Shown: positions 27,288-36,506, numbered from the stretch's first letter. The stretch: DNA of 64,000 nt from Candidatus Protochlamydia amoebophila UWE25 (GCF_000011565.2 NC_005861.2:1736001-1800000); one strand, 5' to 3'. The notes: generated by a model from the sequence alone, not told the origin. Program-made: numbers and translations.

Positions 27288-29274
27288 GTTGGCATTTTAT
27301 TGAAAAATCATCCTCAAATTCATGCGCACCCTGAACCTTTCTATATAAAGGTTTTGCAGGTTTAGTAACCTTTTCCGAACTTTTTTGACTTTGATGAAGA
27401 GATGTACCTAAACTTTTTTCAATCTCACCTGTTTGATTTGTAATATGATGAGTTAAAAAGTCATTTAAAACTAATTTGATTTCACCTAATTGCTCCTCAG
27501 ATAAATGATCCTTTACTAGTTCGAACATGTCAAAAACTCTAACAGCAAAGTCTCGATGGCTTTCTAAAAGTTTGGGAAAACGTTCTTGAGAATGAACAAG
27601 GTAATGGCCTAAAAAAATATCTACAAATTTTTGAACTTGCTCAACACCACCAGTTAATAATTCAGAGATGTTGTTTTTTTCTTTTTCCATAAGTTCGTTA
27701 AAAAAACTTTCTAAAATATCAGCCTTTTTTCCTTTTAATTCTTTTAATAAATTTGTTAGGTCTTCAATCTCTTTTTTAATCTTAGTTTCTTGTTTCAATT
27801 CTTTTTCTATTTCAACCACATTTTTATTGATAAAACTCCGATAAACTCCCAAAGAACCCTCTGAGAAAGAAAATGAATTAAGCTTTGATACAATTTCTTG
27901 GGCAGTCGTCTCCTTACCAGAATTAGGAAGTAGATTAAATAAATTTTTAAATTGTTCTTCGAATACGGGTGCTGTTCCGTTTGCCATTGGTTCTGTCAAC
28001 GCCAAAAGAGGTTTTAAATATTCTTCAATGTATGTTTTTAGAGCAACACAATCATCTATAGTAATAATTTCTACATCTTTTTTTCTGTTTAGTCTCTCTC
28101 TGAGTTCATTAATTATTCCCAGTACCTGAGATTGAATAGAGGGAATAACCTTATCTGCTAGTGTTTCCAAAGCGTCTTTATAAGCGACAGGATCACGGCT
28201 AGCATTAATTAAAATTTCTTTAATCTCTTGAATAAAATCAGGATATCTTTCTAAATTTCCCTCTTCTATTTCCTGGAAAATTTTCATGTAAGGAGGACAA
28301 GTTTCATCGAACTCTTGCTGAACTTGATTCAATTTGCCGAGATAAGCCGCTGAAGCTTCTTCGAAAGATGTTTTAATTGTTTTGAATTGCTTTATAGAAT
28401 CGTCTAAATTTTCGACTTTTTTTCCTTGAAGAGCAGTATTAATACCTTTTAAAATCGTTTCAATGTTTTTTGGTAAAGCACCCTTAATTGATTTCACATG
28501 CTTGCTTAGTTTTTGAATAGTGCCTGGTATTATTCTTTTAAGATTGTTATAGCCTTTTTCAAATTCACTATGTTCTGTTTTTAAAAATTCGATCTCCTCT
28601 GTTGTTAGTTTTTTCACATCAATTTCTTGATATTTTTCTAAAAACTGTTCAAATCTTAGTAAAAAAGCATCAATTGTTTTTATAGGACTGTCTAATTCTT
28701 TTAATAATCCTAATTCCTTTATTTTAACTGCATAAGGTCTTTTTTTTATATTAGTTAAGCGCTCGTTTAAACCCTTTAATTCCATTTTTTTTTCATCTAA
28801 TTCTGTTTGAACTTCTTGATAATCTCGACTTATTTTGCTTAATGTTTTGTCATTTAGAATGTCGACGGTTTTATTTTCACAAGATAGAGTTAGCTTAACT
28901 AAACTTTCCAACTTACTTTGGCTACATAATTGTATCCATAATTTTTTAGTTTTTGTAATAAATTTCTTTTCAATTTTTTCATTTAGCTTAATATAAATTT
29001 TCTTTTGTAGATCATTTGTTTGTAAAATTGAAGTTTTTAAATCTCTCCTATTATAAGAACATAAAAATCTTCCTTTAGAAAATTTAGTTGATTTTTCGGA
29101 AAAGGATATTGTCTTTGTCTCTTCTTCTGTAGCCGGCAGTGATTTACTGGCAATTTTTCCAATAGTTTCTTCAGTTGGACTTTTGACTTGTTGTGAAGAT
29201 GTGTGAACTTCACTAGGTTGAGAACTCGTACTTTCAGTTAAAGAAGGTTTATAATCATCAGTAGGAATATACAT
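27172..29274 (-). CDS. Large coiled-coil protein, probable effector, frameshifted near its end
   Basis: A 700-residue frame with a Ser/Thr-rich, disordered N-terminus (residues 1-60) and no signal peptide. Long helical and coiled-coil segments follow (ISRDYQEVQTELDEKKMELK, KQETKIKKEIEDLTNLLKEL). A PAKPLYRKVQGAHEFEDDFS stretch precedes the point, about 27290, where the natural reading passes to the next frame. The last 38 residues (from HVCKQ) are then out-of-frame sequence. No family is recognised. A disordered N-terminus with coiled coils is common among type III secreted chlamydial proteins, so an effector is a reasonable guess only. Confidence 0.6.
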   Translation of the reverse strand: MYIPTDDYKPSLTESTSSQPSEVHTSSQQVKSPTEETIGKIASKSLPATEEETKTISFSEKSTKFSKGRFLCSYNRRDLKTSILQTNDLQKKIYIKLNEKIEKKFITKTKKLWIQLCSQSKLESLVKLTLSCENKTVDILNDKTLSKISRDYQEVQTELDEKKMELKGLNERLTNIKKRPYAVKIKELGLLKELDSPIKTIDAFLLRFEQFLEKYQEIDVKKLTTEEIEFLKTEHSEFEKGYNNLKRIIPGTIQKLSKHVKSIKGALPKNIETILKGINTALQGKKVENLDDSIKQFKTIKTSFEEASAAYLGKLNQVQQEFDETCPPYMKIFQEIEEGNLERYPDFIQEIKEILINASRDPVAYKDALETLADKVIPSIQSQVLGIINELRERLNRKKDVEIITIDDCVALKTYIEEYLKPLLALTEPMANGTAPVFEEQFKNLFNLLPNSGKETTAQEIVSKLNSFSFSEGSLGVYRSFINKNVVEIEKELKQETKIKKEIEDLTNLLKELKGKKADILESFFNELMEKEKNNISELLTGGVEQVQKFVDIFLGHYLVHSQERFPKLLESHRDFAVRVFDMFELVKDHLSEEQLGEIKLVLNDFLTHHITNQTGEIEKSLGTSLHQSQKSSEKVTKPAKPLYRKVQGAHEFEDDFSIKCQHVCKQVEALLPLVIWERICCFASSRAFSPFPWNSFLGC

Positions 29275-29599
29275 AATTAATCCTTAATAATTAAATTATT
29301 ACATTAAATACAATATCACTATATAATTAATTGTATCATATTAATTATATATTTATTTATTAATAAATAATTATTTTTTAAATTATTAATTATTAATAGT
29401 TTGTTTTATTTAAACTAAATTACTTTAAAAACATAAAAAATAAAACCTTAATTTAAAATAAAATATATAAATAAATTTATTTTATAAAAAACTATTTAAA
29501 AATATAGATTTTCAATATAGAATAATAATTCTAAAATTTTGCTAAATTTATTAAACTTATTAGAGCAAAATAAACATGATAAATGAAGAAAAGCAGACT
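29275..29599. other. Extremely AT-rich intergenic stretch
   Basis: Composed almost entirely of A and T with runs of TTATTAAT type; no gene. It would hold the promoter of the 29274 gene and ends at an IS982 terminal repeat. Confidence 0.6.
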
Positions 29600-29826
29600 T
29601 TAACCTGAACTTTGGGTTTAGGTGTTTAGGCTTAAACAAGCTGTATAAAATTTGAATGACAAAAGACCTCAACATGATTTAAAAGCACTGTTTACCACAA
29701 CCATATTTAATCATGAGAGGTCAAAAATGGATGTAACTGAACTCTATTGTACAATTGATGATTTTTGGAAATCTTTTAAGCAAGAAGGGAAAAAACACCT
29801 TACAGAATCTGGAAAGCACAAATCGC
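29600..29826 (+). mobile_element. IS982 5' fragment
   Basis: The terminal repeat TTAACCTGAACTTTGGG at 29600 and the leader match 61985-62120. ATG 29727 then starts MDVTELYCTIDDFWKSFKQE, like MDLIKLYCSVDDFWKSFEKK of the intact transposase. The match stops near 29826, where antisense of the exported-protein relic begins. Confidence 0.85.
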
Positions 29827-30130
29827 TTTCGCTTCTCTTTGGACTTGATCAATCTGCTTATCAATATCAATTTTCTTGCCAGTGTACTGTTCTACCCCAT
29901 GCTTTAGGTCGCAACATGTACCCAATGATTTTGTTTGTCTCACCCTTGTCTATGCACTTCTTGATCTTCCCAAAAACTTTCTCTACCTTAATGCAAAAGT
30001 TAATTGCGTTTAGATCAAAATTAACACCAGCCATAAGAGCAGGAGGGGTTAGTGTTGCAGTCGTGAAAGCAATTGTTGTAAGACATGCAACCATAGCGTT
30101 GTTGAAACGAGACTGAAGTATATTAACCAT
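29826..30130 (-). pseudogene. Decayed copy of the exported-protein gene
   Basis: From ATG 30130 the frame reads MVNILQSRFNNAMVACLTTI and GVNFDLNAINFCIKVEKVFG, matching the 19130-19855 product. After a shift near 29910 it continues GVEQYTGKKIDIDKQIDQVQ and REAK, matching EGYTGKKIDMDAQIDAIERE. It is cut off at the IS982 fragment junction near 29826. Confidence 0.8.
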
Positions 30131-30287
30131 AACGTCCTTTGTTTTGTTTTTTTTTTGTGTATTCAATTTTATGGTAATCAAGCTCATTAAAGATTGTTTT
30201 CCATGCAAGGAAAGAAAATAAAAATGTAACAACAAAGATAACTAGATAAACTAAGGCTCTATCCCATTCAGTGAATACGATATTCAT
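30123..30287 (-). CDS. Small membrane protein (54 residues)
   Basis: The sequence MNIVFTEWDRALVYLVIFVV then TFLFSFLAWKTIFNE gives one transmembrane helix and a basic tail. AGGGA lies about six bases before the ATG. Its stop overlaps the ATG of the decayed exported-protein gene. It is positionally equivalent to the 19774-19989 gene. The frame is intact though its partner is broken. Confidence 0.5.
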   Translation of the reverse strand: MNIVFTEWDRALVYLVIFVVTFLFSFLAWKTIFNELDYHKIEYTKKKQNKGRYG

Positions 30288-30337
30288 TAAAATCCCTCAT
30301 TGTTAGCATGTTTTTTTGTTAGCTCTTGCGTTCTAGA

Positions 30338-30375
30338 CGTACGTCTCAAAAAATGGATGTCATCTTAGAGTGTAC
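30338..30375 (+). repeat. Possible left terminal repeat of the Tn3 remnant
   Basis: ACGTCTCAAAAAATGGATGT resembles the outer part of Tn3-type 38-bp terminal repeats (CGTCTCA, AAA, GGA). The match is weaker than for the right-end copies. AGACGTACGTCT just here is also palindromic, so part of a resolution site is the alternative. Confidence 0.4.
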
Positions 30376-30490
30376 TCTAACCTGATGTCAAAGAGAAACC
30401 AAAAACACGTCAGAATAGAGTTACTTCCTTAATTAATTAACACATTACAAAAAGGTTATAGACTCAAAACCGACACTTTAAGGAGATTTT

Positions 30491-31048
30491 ATGACTGGAC
30501 AACGTATTGGGTACGTACGAGTTAGCACATACGACCAAAACCCTGACAGGCAATTGGATAATATTCAGGTCACAAGAATATTTGTAGATAAAGCTTCAGG
30601 CAAGGATGTTAAACGTCCACAATTTGAAGCCTTGATGAGCTTTGTATGCGCTGGAGACACTGTACTCGTCCATAGCATGGATAGATTGGCTCGTAATCTC
30701 GCTGATTTGCGTTCAATTGTCCAGACGTTGACTCAGCGCGGCGTGTGCATTGAATTTGTAAAAGAAAGCCTAAAATTTTCAGGTGAAGATTCTCCTATGG
30801 CCATCCTTATGCTGTCAGTCATGGGAGCGTTTGCCGAGTTTGAACGTTCTTTAATTCGTGAGCGTCAACGCGAGGGGATTGCTCTAGCCAAGCAGCGTGG
30901 TGCCTATTGCGGGCGCAAGCGATCTTTATCGGATGCTGATATTCTCTCATTACGACAACGCATTCAAAATGGTGAAAAGAAATCAAAAGTTGCCAGAGAA
31001 TTTGGCATTAGCCGTGAAACCCTTTATCAATATCTTCGTTCGGTATAA
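30491..31048 (+). CDS. tnpR: Serine resolvase, Tn3 type
   Basis: A 185-residue protein. The N-terminal catalytic domain has IGYVRVSTYDQN with the nucleophile Ser12, DKASGKDVKRPQ, HSMDRLARNL and FAEFERSLIRERQREGI. A C-terminal helix-turn-helix lies at about 150-185 (KSKVAREFGISRETLYQYL). AAGGAG lies nine bases upstream. It resolves cointegrates of Tn3-family transposons at a res site, which should lie within 30310-30490. The transposase remnant follows directly. All catalytic residues are intact, so it may still act on related elements. Confidence 0.93.
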   Translation: MTGQRIGYVRVSTYDQNPDRQLDNIQVTRIFVDKASGKDVKRPQFEALMSFVCAGDTVLVHSMDRLARNLADLRSIVQTLTQRGVCIEFVKESLKFSGEDSPMAILMLSVMGAFAEFERSLIRERQREGIALAKQRGAYCGRKRSLSDADILSLRQRIQNGEKKSKVAREFGISRETLYQYLRSV

Positions 31049-31055
31049 ATATGTC

Positions 31056-31872
31056 TCGACGCACAATCCTATCCTACCCTTCCATACAAAGGTTATAAAC
31101 ATTGAAGTTCGTGATGCAACCTATGTACTTGGCGGTCTGCTATATCACGAATCTGATATAAGAATTGAGGAACCCTACACAGATACATCCGGTTTTATAG
31201 ACCATATTTTTGCGCTTATGCATCTTCTTGGATTTCGCTTCGCGCCTCGCATTCGTGATTTAGCGAATAAACAATTATTTGTCACAAGTAGTAAAAAGGA
31301 ATATCCCTCAATTAATACCTTGATTGATGATGTGATCAATGTAAAGCACATCCGATCTTATTGGGATGAAATTCTATGTTTGGCTGCTTTTATTAAACAA
31401 GGAACGGTTAGCTTCTTTAATATTGCGTAAGCTTGGAAGTTATCCACGTCAGAATGGGTTAGCCTTGGCATTGATAGAACTTGGGTGGATCGAACGCACT
31501 TTCTGGTTACAGAATGTTGAATTGCGCCGTCGTGCCAATGCAGGACTGAACAAAGGAGAAGCCAAAAACACATTAGCAAGGGCTATTTTTTTCAATTGCC
31601 TTGGCAAAATGCGCGAGCGTAGTTTTGAAAATCAGCGCTATCGTGACTCTGGTCTTAATTTTGTGATAGCTGCAATCGTTTTATGGAATACAGTGTATTT
31701 AGAGCGAGCAATCCGGCATATGAAAGATAGTGGGCAGCAGGTGGATGAAAGTTTGCTTAAGCATTTATCCCCCCCGCTTGGTTGAGAGCACATAAATTTG
31801 ACAGGAGATTATGTTTGGCAACAGAAAAAGATAATGGGAACGGGCGAATTCAGACCGTTGCAGGGAAAGTAA
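31056..31872 (+). pseudogene. tnpA: Tn3-family transposase remnant (C-terminal part)
   Basis: One frame reads FHTKVINIEVRDATYVLGGL, GFIDHIFALMHLLGFRFAPR and HIRSYWDEI. The next frame, after a shift near 31400, reads [40 protein letters not shown] and [19 protein letters not shown] third reads EHINLTGDYVWQQ to a stop at 31872. These are the conserved C-terminal blocks of Tn3 transposases. About 700 N-terminal residues are gone, there are at least two shifts, and the codon after LSP..LG is a stop where W is expected. Confidence 0.92.
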
Positions 31873-31876
31873 CATC

Positions 31877-31914
31877 CTTAACGTGCTTTATCATCCAAAT
31901 TTCGAGCTGAACAC
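31877..31914 (+). repeat. Tn3-type right terminal repeat, copy 1
   Basis: Begins CTTAACGTGCTTTAT, the inner end typical of Tn3-family 38-bp repeats, five bases after the tnpA remnant stop. It matches copy 2 (32729-32766) at about 33 of 38 bases. Confidence 0.8.
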
Positions 31915-31991
31915 TATAGAAAGTTGAATCTTATTGTCGTAAATAAGATAATAAGATATAATAAAAGTGTCCCCAAAATTAGGAGGTGATT

Positions 31992-32231
31992 ATGAGTGCG
32001 CACAAAGATGTTATTCGTTTTACATTTGATTGCCCTATAGATTTGCATGCTATTGCAAAAATGAAAGCTTCAGCTTTGCATCAAAGTATGAAAGATTATT
32101 TAATTGGACTTTTAGCTAAAGACGCTTTAGAAAATCCACCAAAATATTTGGATAGTAAATCTTTCAAAGAACAACTTAAAAATATTCTTCAAGATGATGC
32201 TGAACTCATGCAAAAGTTATCCGATCGATGA
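31992..32231 (+). CDS. Ribbon-helix-helix-type antitoxin of the second Doc module
   Basis: ATG 31992 is preceded by AGGAGGT, so the upstream in-frame GTG is not used. The product is 79 residues: FTFDCPIDLHAIAKMKASAL and HQSMKDYLIGLL suggest a ribbon-helix-helix domain. The tail DDAELMQKLSDR closely matches the end of the AbrB-type antitoxin at 18089. ATGA overlaps the Doc start. It probably binds Doc through the tail and represses the operon through the N-terminal domain. Confidence 0.78.
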   Translation: MSAHKDVIRFTFDCPIDLHAIAKMKASALHQSMKDYLIGLLAKDALENPPKYLDSKSFKEQLKNILQDDAELMQKLSDR

Positions 32232-32605
32232 TTTACCTATCTTTTGAACAAATTATTGAACTACATGATGCTCTTATTGACAAATTTGGTGGGCTTCTTG
32301 GAATACGAGAGAGAGGGTTATTGGAATCTGCTTTAGCAGCTCCTATGATGGCTGTATTTGGAGTAGAGTTGCATAAAACTATTTACAATAAAGCTGCGGC
32401 ATATCTTTTCTATATAGCTAAAAATCACGCATTTCTTGATGGAAACAAAAGAACTGCAGCAGCGGCAGCTTTATCATTCCTGAGAGCTAATGGAAAATCT
32501 CCTAAATATGATGTAGAAGACTTTCTTGAATTTGCAGTGTCGGTTGCTGAAGGTCAAGCCGATTTGGATACTATTAGTAATTACTTTGAAAAAATTTGTT
32601 CTTAA
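32228..32605 (+). CDS. doc: Doc-type Fic-family toxin
   Basis: 125 residues: LSFEQIIELHDALIDKFGGL, GIRERGLLESALAAPM and the Fic core NHAFLDGNKRTAAAAALSFL. It is a paralogue of the toxin at 17715-18092 with the same length. The R-T-A in place of R-T-G after the core is conservative. The module sits between two Tn3-type right terminal repeats, so it is probably transposon cargo. Expected activity is EF-Tu phosphorylation, by family knowledge. Confidence 0.88.
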   Translation: MIYLSFEQIIELHDALIDKFGGLLGIRERGLLESALAAPMMAVFGVELHKTIYNKAAAYLFYIAKNHAFLDGNKRTAAAAALSFLRANGKSPKYDVEDFLEFAVSVAEGQADLDTISNYFEKICS

Positions 32606-32728
32606 GGATGCTTTTTGCATCCCGTCGTTACCAACCCTTCAGTGGATATTTTTGACATCAGGGAAGGTATAAATCTAAGCTGACACTTTATTCAACCTCT
32701 TGGAACATCTTTGAGTAGAGAAACAATT

Positions 32729-32766
32729 CTTAACGTGCTTTATAATCCGAATTCTGAGCTGAACCC
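32729..32766 (+). repeat. Tn3-type right terminal repeat, copy 2
   Basis: CTTAACGTGCTTTATAATCC and onward, nearly the same as 31877-31914. It lies beyond the RHH/Doc module and joins directly to a truncated toxin gene. Confidence 0.8.
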
Positions 32767-32856
32767 TTTTAAAGGATTTAGAAATGCAGCCTTTTTAGAG
32801 ATTGTCGAGAGTGATGCAGAAGGAACTTACAGAGCCGTTTATACCGTGAAATTTAA
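32765..32856 (+). pseudogene. Gp49/HigB-like toxin fragment
   Basis: The frame reads FKGFRNAAFLEIVESDAEGT then YRAVYTVKF, the central block of phage Gp49-like RelE-superfamily toxins. The N-terminal part is replaced by the Tn3 terminal repeat and the C-terminal part diverges after KF. This looks like a toxin gene cut by transposon insertion. Confidence 0.7.
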
Positions 32857-32902
32857 CCTATATCAATTTAATAAATTCAAAGTTAATAAATTGATTCATT
32901 AA

Positions 32903-33554
32903 AACTTCTTTTATAATGATAAATTATTATCATTTTTTAAATAAAAGATTCTTAGATAAAATTTTGACTCATACAATAAACAATGATATGCTGAACACTT
33001 GTCACAATTAAACTGAATATTTTTGCCATTTAAAACATCTGGAACAGTAACAGTAGAATCAGCACGAACTTTTTCCCTCACTAGTTTTGCATAATATGGA
33101 TCCCAATATTTTCTTGAATAGGCTCACCTTTAAATTTGCAAAGATTTCTCATCATTAGAGCTGCTTCGTAAGTCACCTTTTTTTAAAGCAAAGAGTAGAA
33201 TAAATTCGTCTAGATGGTTGCTTCCAAAACCACCTATAAACTTGAAAATGAACGTACTTGTAAAATAAATCCCCATTATCAAGGTCCTAAAAAAATTATT
33301 AACGAACATTATATCAAGGATTGAAACATGTTAAACACTTTCTAAAAAAAATCTAATTTTGGGAAATCATTAATTTAAAAAACTGCCATAATAAACCTAA
33401 AAAATGCTCATTTTTATTGATAAAAAAAATTTTGAACAGGTTTGCATACATTTTTTCTGGAAATAAATGCTCAGGTTTGGAATAAAACAAGACTCGATCC
33501 CTAAGGATAGGGATCTACCATCAGAAGTTTTATCAAATTAAGAAGTTTAGATTC
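32903..33554. other. Decayed or non-coding stretch before gspD
   Basis: The minus strand at 33240-32980 contains broken coding-like phrases (for example KLVREKVRADSTVTVPDVLN then FNCDKCSAYHC) with stops, suggesting a decayed gene that I cannot assign. A short hairpin, GATCCCTA-AGGA-TAGGGATC at 33496-33515, lies 40 bases before gspD and may affect its mRNA leader. Confidence 0.35.
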
Positions 33555-36506
33555 ATGAAAAAATTCAATACCTATTATCATTCTTATCTATTTAAATGCT
33601 GGCTAGTTGCCTTAGCTTATCAGTCAGGAATTTCCTCTTCTCTAGTGGCTTCCGATGAAAAATATGATGAATTTGCCAAATCTTCGTCTGCCTATGTCAA
33701 CCCAAGTTTGAATCAAGGAACAGGAAACATTAAAATTGTCAAAAAGAAATCTTTTCAAAATGACAGTTTAAAAAATATTGTAGGGGTAACTTCTAACACT
33801 AAAACAGCTGTTGGGCAAGTTTCTTCCCTTCACGTTTCTTCTTCTGACGAATTAATGGATGATCTAGGTCATTTCTTAGCTAATGATGACAAACTCCTTG
33901 CACAACTAACAAATGGTGAACAATCTTCTTCCCTTTTAAATTTAAATATTCCTCTTGATTCCGATCACATTCCCCTTCCGATTTTAACTCCTTCTCAATA
34001 TCCTAAAGAATCTCCTATTTCTCAACCTTCTCCTTCTCAAATTGATTTAGCGCCTTCTGCTTCACAACCCTCTCAATCTATTATCGATCGCCCTCAAGGA
34101 TCCGTTGACTTACCAGATATCACCCAACCACCAGCCAATCCTCAAAAAATCAACGAGAATAATCCGTCTATTCTTACTTCGCCTAGATCTGCAAACTCAT
34201 CTCCTGCCAAGGCCTCAACCAATCTTGAAACAGCTCCGCAAACAGACGTCCCTTCAAACGGGCAAGGTTTAAAAGAGATCTCGATTAATTTTAACAACGT
34301 TTCAATGATTGAATACATTCGATTTATCAGTCGAATCTCTAACAAAAATTTTATTTTTGATGATGAAGATTTACAATTTAATGTCACAATTGTTTCTGAA
34401 GAACCAACCTCTGTTGAAAACCTTATGGCAGCTCTTTTACAAGAGCTCAGAATTCGTGATCTACTATTGATTGAACAAGGAAATAATTTAATTATCCATC
34501 GCAATTCTCGCGTACGTGCTCCCTCACGAATTGTCTTTAGCGGAACAGAACCCACAACATTTGAAACAGAAATTGTCACTCGTGTATTTCGTTTAAATAC
34601 CTTAGATCCGCTCAAAGCCAGCGAAATTATTAGACCTCTTCTTTCAGAGGATGCTTTAATAGAGGTCTTACGCGACTCCAATAATCTAATTATCACAGAT
34701 TTAGTTACTAATGTTAATAAAATTGCTCAACTAATTTCTACCCTCGATGCTCCTAATAGTGGAGTGATAGTTGGACAATATGTGGTTCGAAATGCTTTTG
34801 TCGCTTCGCTTGCCGATTTGGCAACTAAAATTCTACAGCCAATTGCGCAAGGAAATCCTTTCGTTTTAGTTCCTCATTCCTCAACCAATAGTATTTTTAT
34901 CGTTTCTAATCCCTTCATTGTAGACAAAACTCTAGCTATTCTCGAAAATTTAGATATTAATGAAGGTAAAACTAAAATCCTTGATCTCGAGAAATTGCGT
35001 ATACAGCAAGAAGAAGCTACTCGATTGAGATATCCACCAGGAACTCACCCAGGGGCCCCAGATAGCTCAGCCGTTCCGGAAGAACGAGATACAAGTGGAG
35101 TGGGAACAGGTGGAATATCTCCGAAGGGGACTCCTTTACGAGCAGGTGACACTACTGGAACATTAAATATTCCGGGAGCCCCTCTAAATCCTAATTTTTT
35201 ACCAGGTAATGAAGAAAGGTTAGGAATTTTTAAGGAAAATCGAGAATTTCTTCCCGGTGGAATCTCCCCTAATTCACGTTGGGCTCAAGATCTTCCTGCT
35301 GGACACATTGAAAGAACTCTATTTTTCATTTACAAACTTCGCTACCGTAAAGGGGAACAAATCGTCATGGCTCTTCGAAGAATCGGAGAAAGCTTGCAGA
35401 TGACAGGATTAGCAAATCTAGATTTGATTGCTTCCATTAACAGTAGCCAATGGATCGAATCTTCTAATTCGCTTATTTTTACTGGAACCGTTCCTGCTTT
35501 AGAACGAATTAAAGAGCTTATTTTAGAAATCGATACTCCTCTACGGCAAGTTTTTATCGAGATGCTTATTCTTGATACAACTATTACAGATTCTTTAACG
35601 TATGGAGTGGACTGGGGATCACGTTTTGGAGGGGGTAACACGGCAGGTGGTCAGAATTTCCTTGGAACAGGTTCTGGGCTTGTGGGTTCTTTAACGAATG
35701 CTATCACAAATAATCCTATTGTGGATACCGTTCTAAGTGGGGACGGTTATACAGCCGGTATTATTGGCCGTCATTTAACCCATGGTGGATTGCATTTCAG
35801 TACGATTGGAGCTTTGGTTAAAGCCATTCATTCGGATACAAAAATTAATATTATCATGAACCCAAAAATCGTAACGGAAGATAACAATACCGCCGAGGTT
35901 TTTGTGGGTTCGACAGACCGTTATAAAACACAGTCAATTGCTAACGATATCGGATCTGTTATTACCAATAATTTCCAATTTATTGATGTGGGTACCACTT
36001 TGCGAGTTACTCCATTAATTGGGAATAACGGAATTATCACTCTTGACATCATTCAAGAAGTAACCAATGATGGGGGTAACGCTAATCCTAATGTCGGGAA
36101 TAATCCCTCTGTAGTGGACGTTAACTTAGTCCCTGTTTTGTCAAAAAGTCGTACAGTTACTAAAGTTCATGTCCCAGACGGATTCTTTGTCATTTTGAGC
36201 GGTATGATTCAGAGCACCGAGTCTAGATCTGTAAATAGAATCCCCTGTTTAGGAGGGCTTCCTTTAATAGGAGGAATTTCTAAACAAAAATCAAATCGCG
36301 ACAGCAAACGTAATCTCATGATTTTTATTCGTCCTCTTATCGTTGATACAGAAGAAGACCTCGAGAGTGTTACCAAACGTCAACAAGATGTTTGTATTGA
36401 AAAATCTAAATTCAAAAGATCGTGGAATTATGAACTTGATGAAGCAATGGATTTCTTAAACCTTAAATTGACAGATCCAGATGAAATTGGTCGTACGGTT
36501 CGATGA
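33555..36506 (+). CDS. gspD: GspD-family secretin
   Basis: A 983-residue protein with an N-terminal export signal. A long Ser/Pro/Gln-rich linker spans about residues 40-235. N0/N1-like domains follow (ISINFNNVSMIEYIRFISRI, VENLMAALLQELRIRDLLLI), then repeated secretin N2/N3 domains and a proline/glycine-rich insert (about 500-585). The C-terminal secretin barrel begins near IDTPLRQVFIEMLILDTTIT and includes VPDGFFVILSGMIQSTESRS and CLGGLPLIGGISKQKSNRDS. It forms the outer membrane channel of a type II (or chlamydial type II-like) secretion system. The stop overlaps the next gene's start (ATGA). It is longer than usual GspD (about 650-750) because of the linker. No other gsp genes are in the window. 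Confidence 0.9.
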   Translation: MKKFNTYYHSYLFKCWLVALAYQSGISSSLVASDEKYDEFAKSSSAYVNPSLNQGTGNIKIVKKKSFQNDSLKNIVGVTSNTKTAVGQVSSLHVSSSDELMDDLGHFLANDDKLLAQLTNGEQSSSLLNLNIPLDSDHIPLPILTPSQYPKESPISQPSPSQIDLAPSASQPSQSIIDRPQGSVDLPDITQPPANPQKINENNPSILTSPRSANSSPAKASTNLETAPQTDVPSNGQGLKEISINFNNVSMIEYIRFISRISNKNFIFDDEDLQFNVTIVSEEPTSVENLMAALLQELRIRDLLLIEQGNNLIIHRNSRVRAPSRIVFSGTEPTTFETEIVTRVFRLNTLDPLKASEIIRPLLSEDALIEVLRDSNNLIITDLVTNVNKIAQLISTLDAPNSGVIVGQYVVRNAFVASLADLATKILQPIAQGNPFVLVPHSSTNSIFIVSNPFIVDKTLAILENLDINEGKTKILDLEKLRIQQEEATRLRYPPGTHPGAPDSSAVPEERDTSGVGTGGISPKGTPLRAGDTTGTLNIPGAPLNPNFLPGNEERLGIFKENREFLPGGISPNSRWAQDLPAGHIERTLFFIYKLRYRKGEQIVMALRRIGESLQMTGLANLDLIASINSSQWIESSNSLIFTGTVPALERIKELILEIDTPLRQVFIEMLILDTTITDSLTYGVDWGSRFGGGNTAGGQNFLGTGSGLVGSLTNAITNNPIVDTVLSGDGYTAGIIGRHLTHGGLHFSTIGALVKAIHSDTKINIIMNPKIVTEDNNTAEVFVGSTDRYKTQSIANDIGSVITNNFQFIDVGTTLRVTPLIGNNGIITLDIIQEVTNDGGNANPNVGNNPSVVDVNLVPVLSKSRTVTKVHVPDGFFVILSGMIQSTESRSVNRIPCLGGLPLIGGISKQKSNRDSKRNLMIFIRPLIVDTEEDLESVTKRQQDVCIEKSKFKRSWNYELDEAMDFLNLKLTDPDEIGRTVR

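Noticed and set aside
30897-31055. Start of a 177-codon frame inside the resolvase gene
   Set aside because: The first part overlaps tnpR out of frame; only sequence from about 31056 matches Tn3 transposase.
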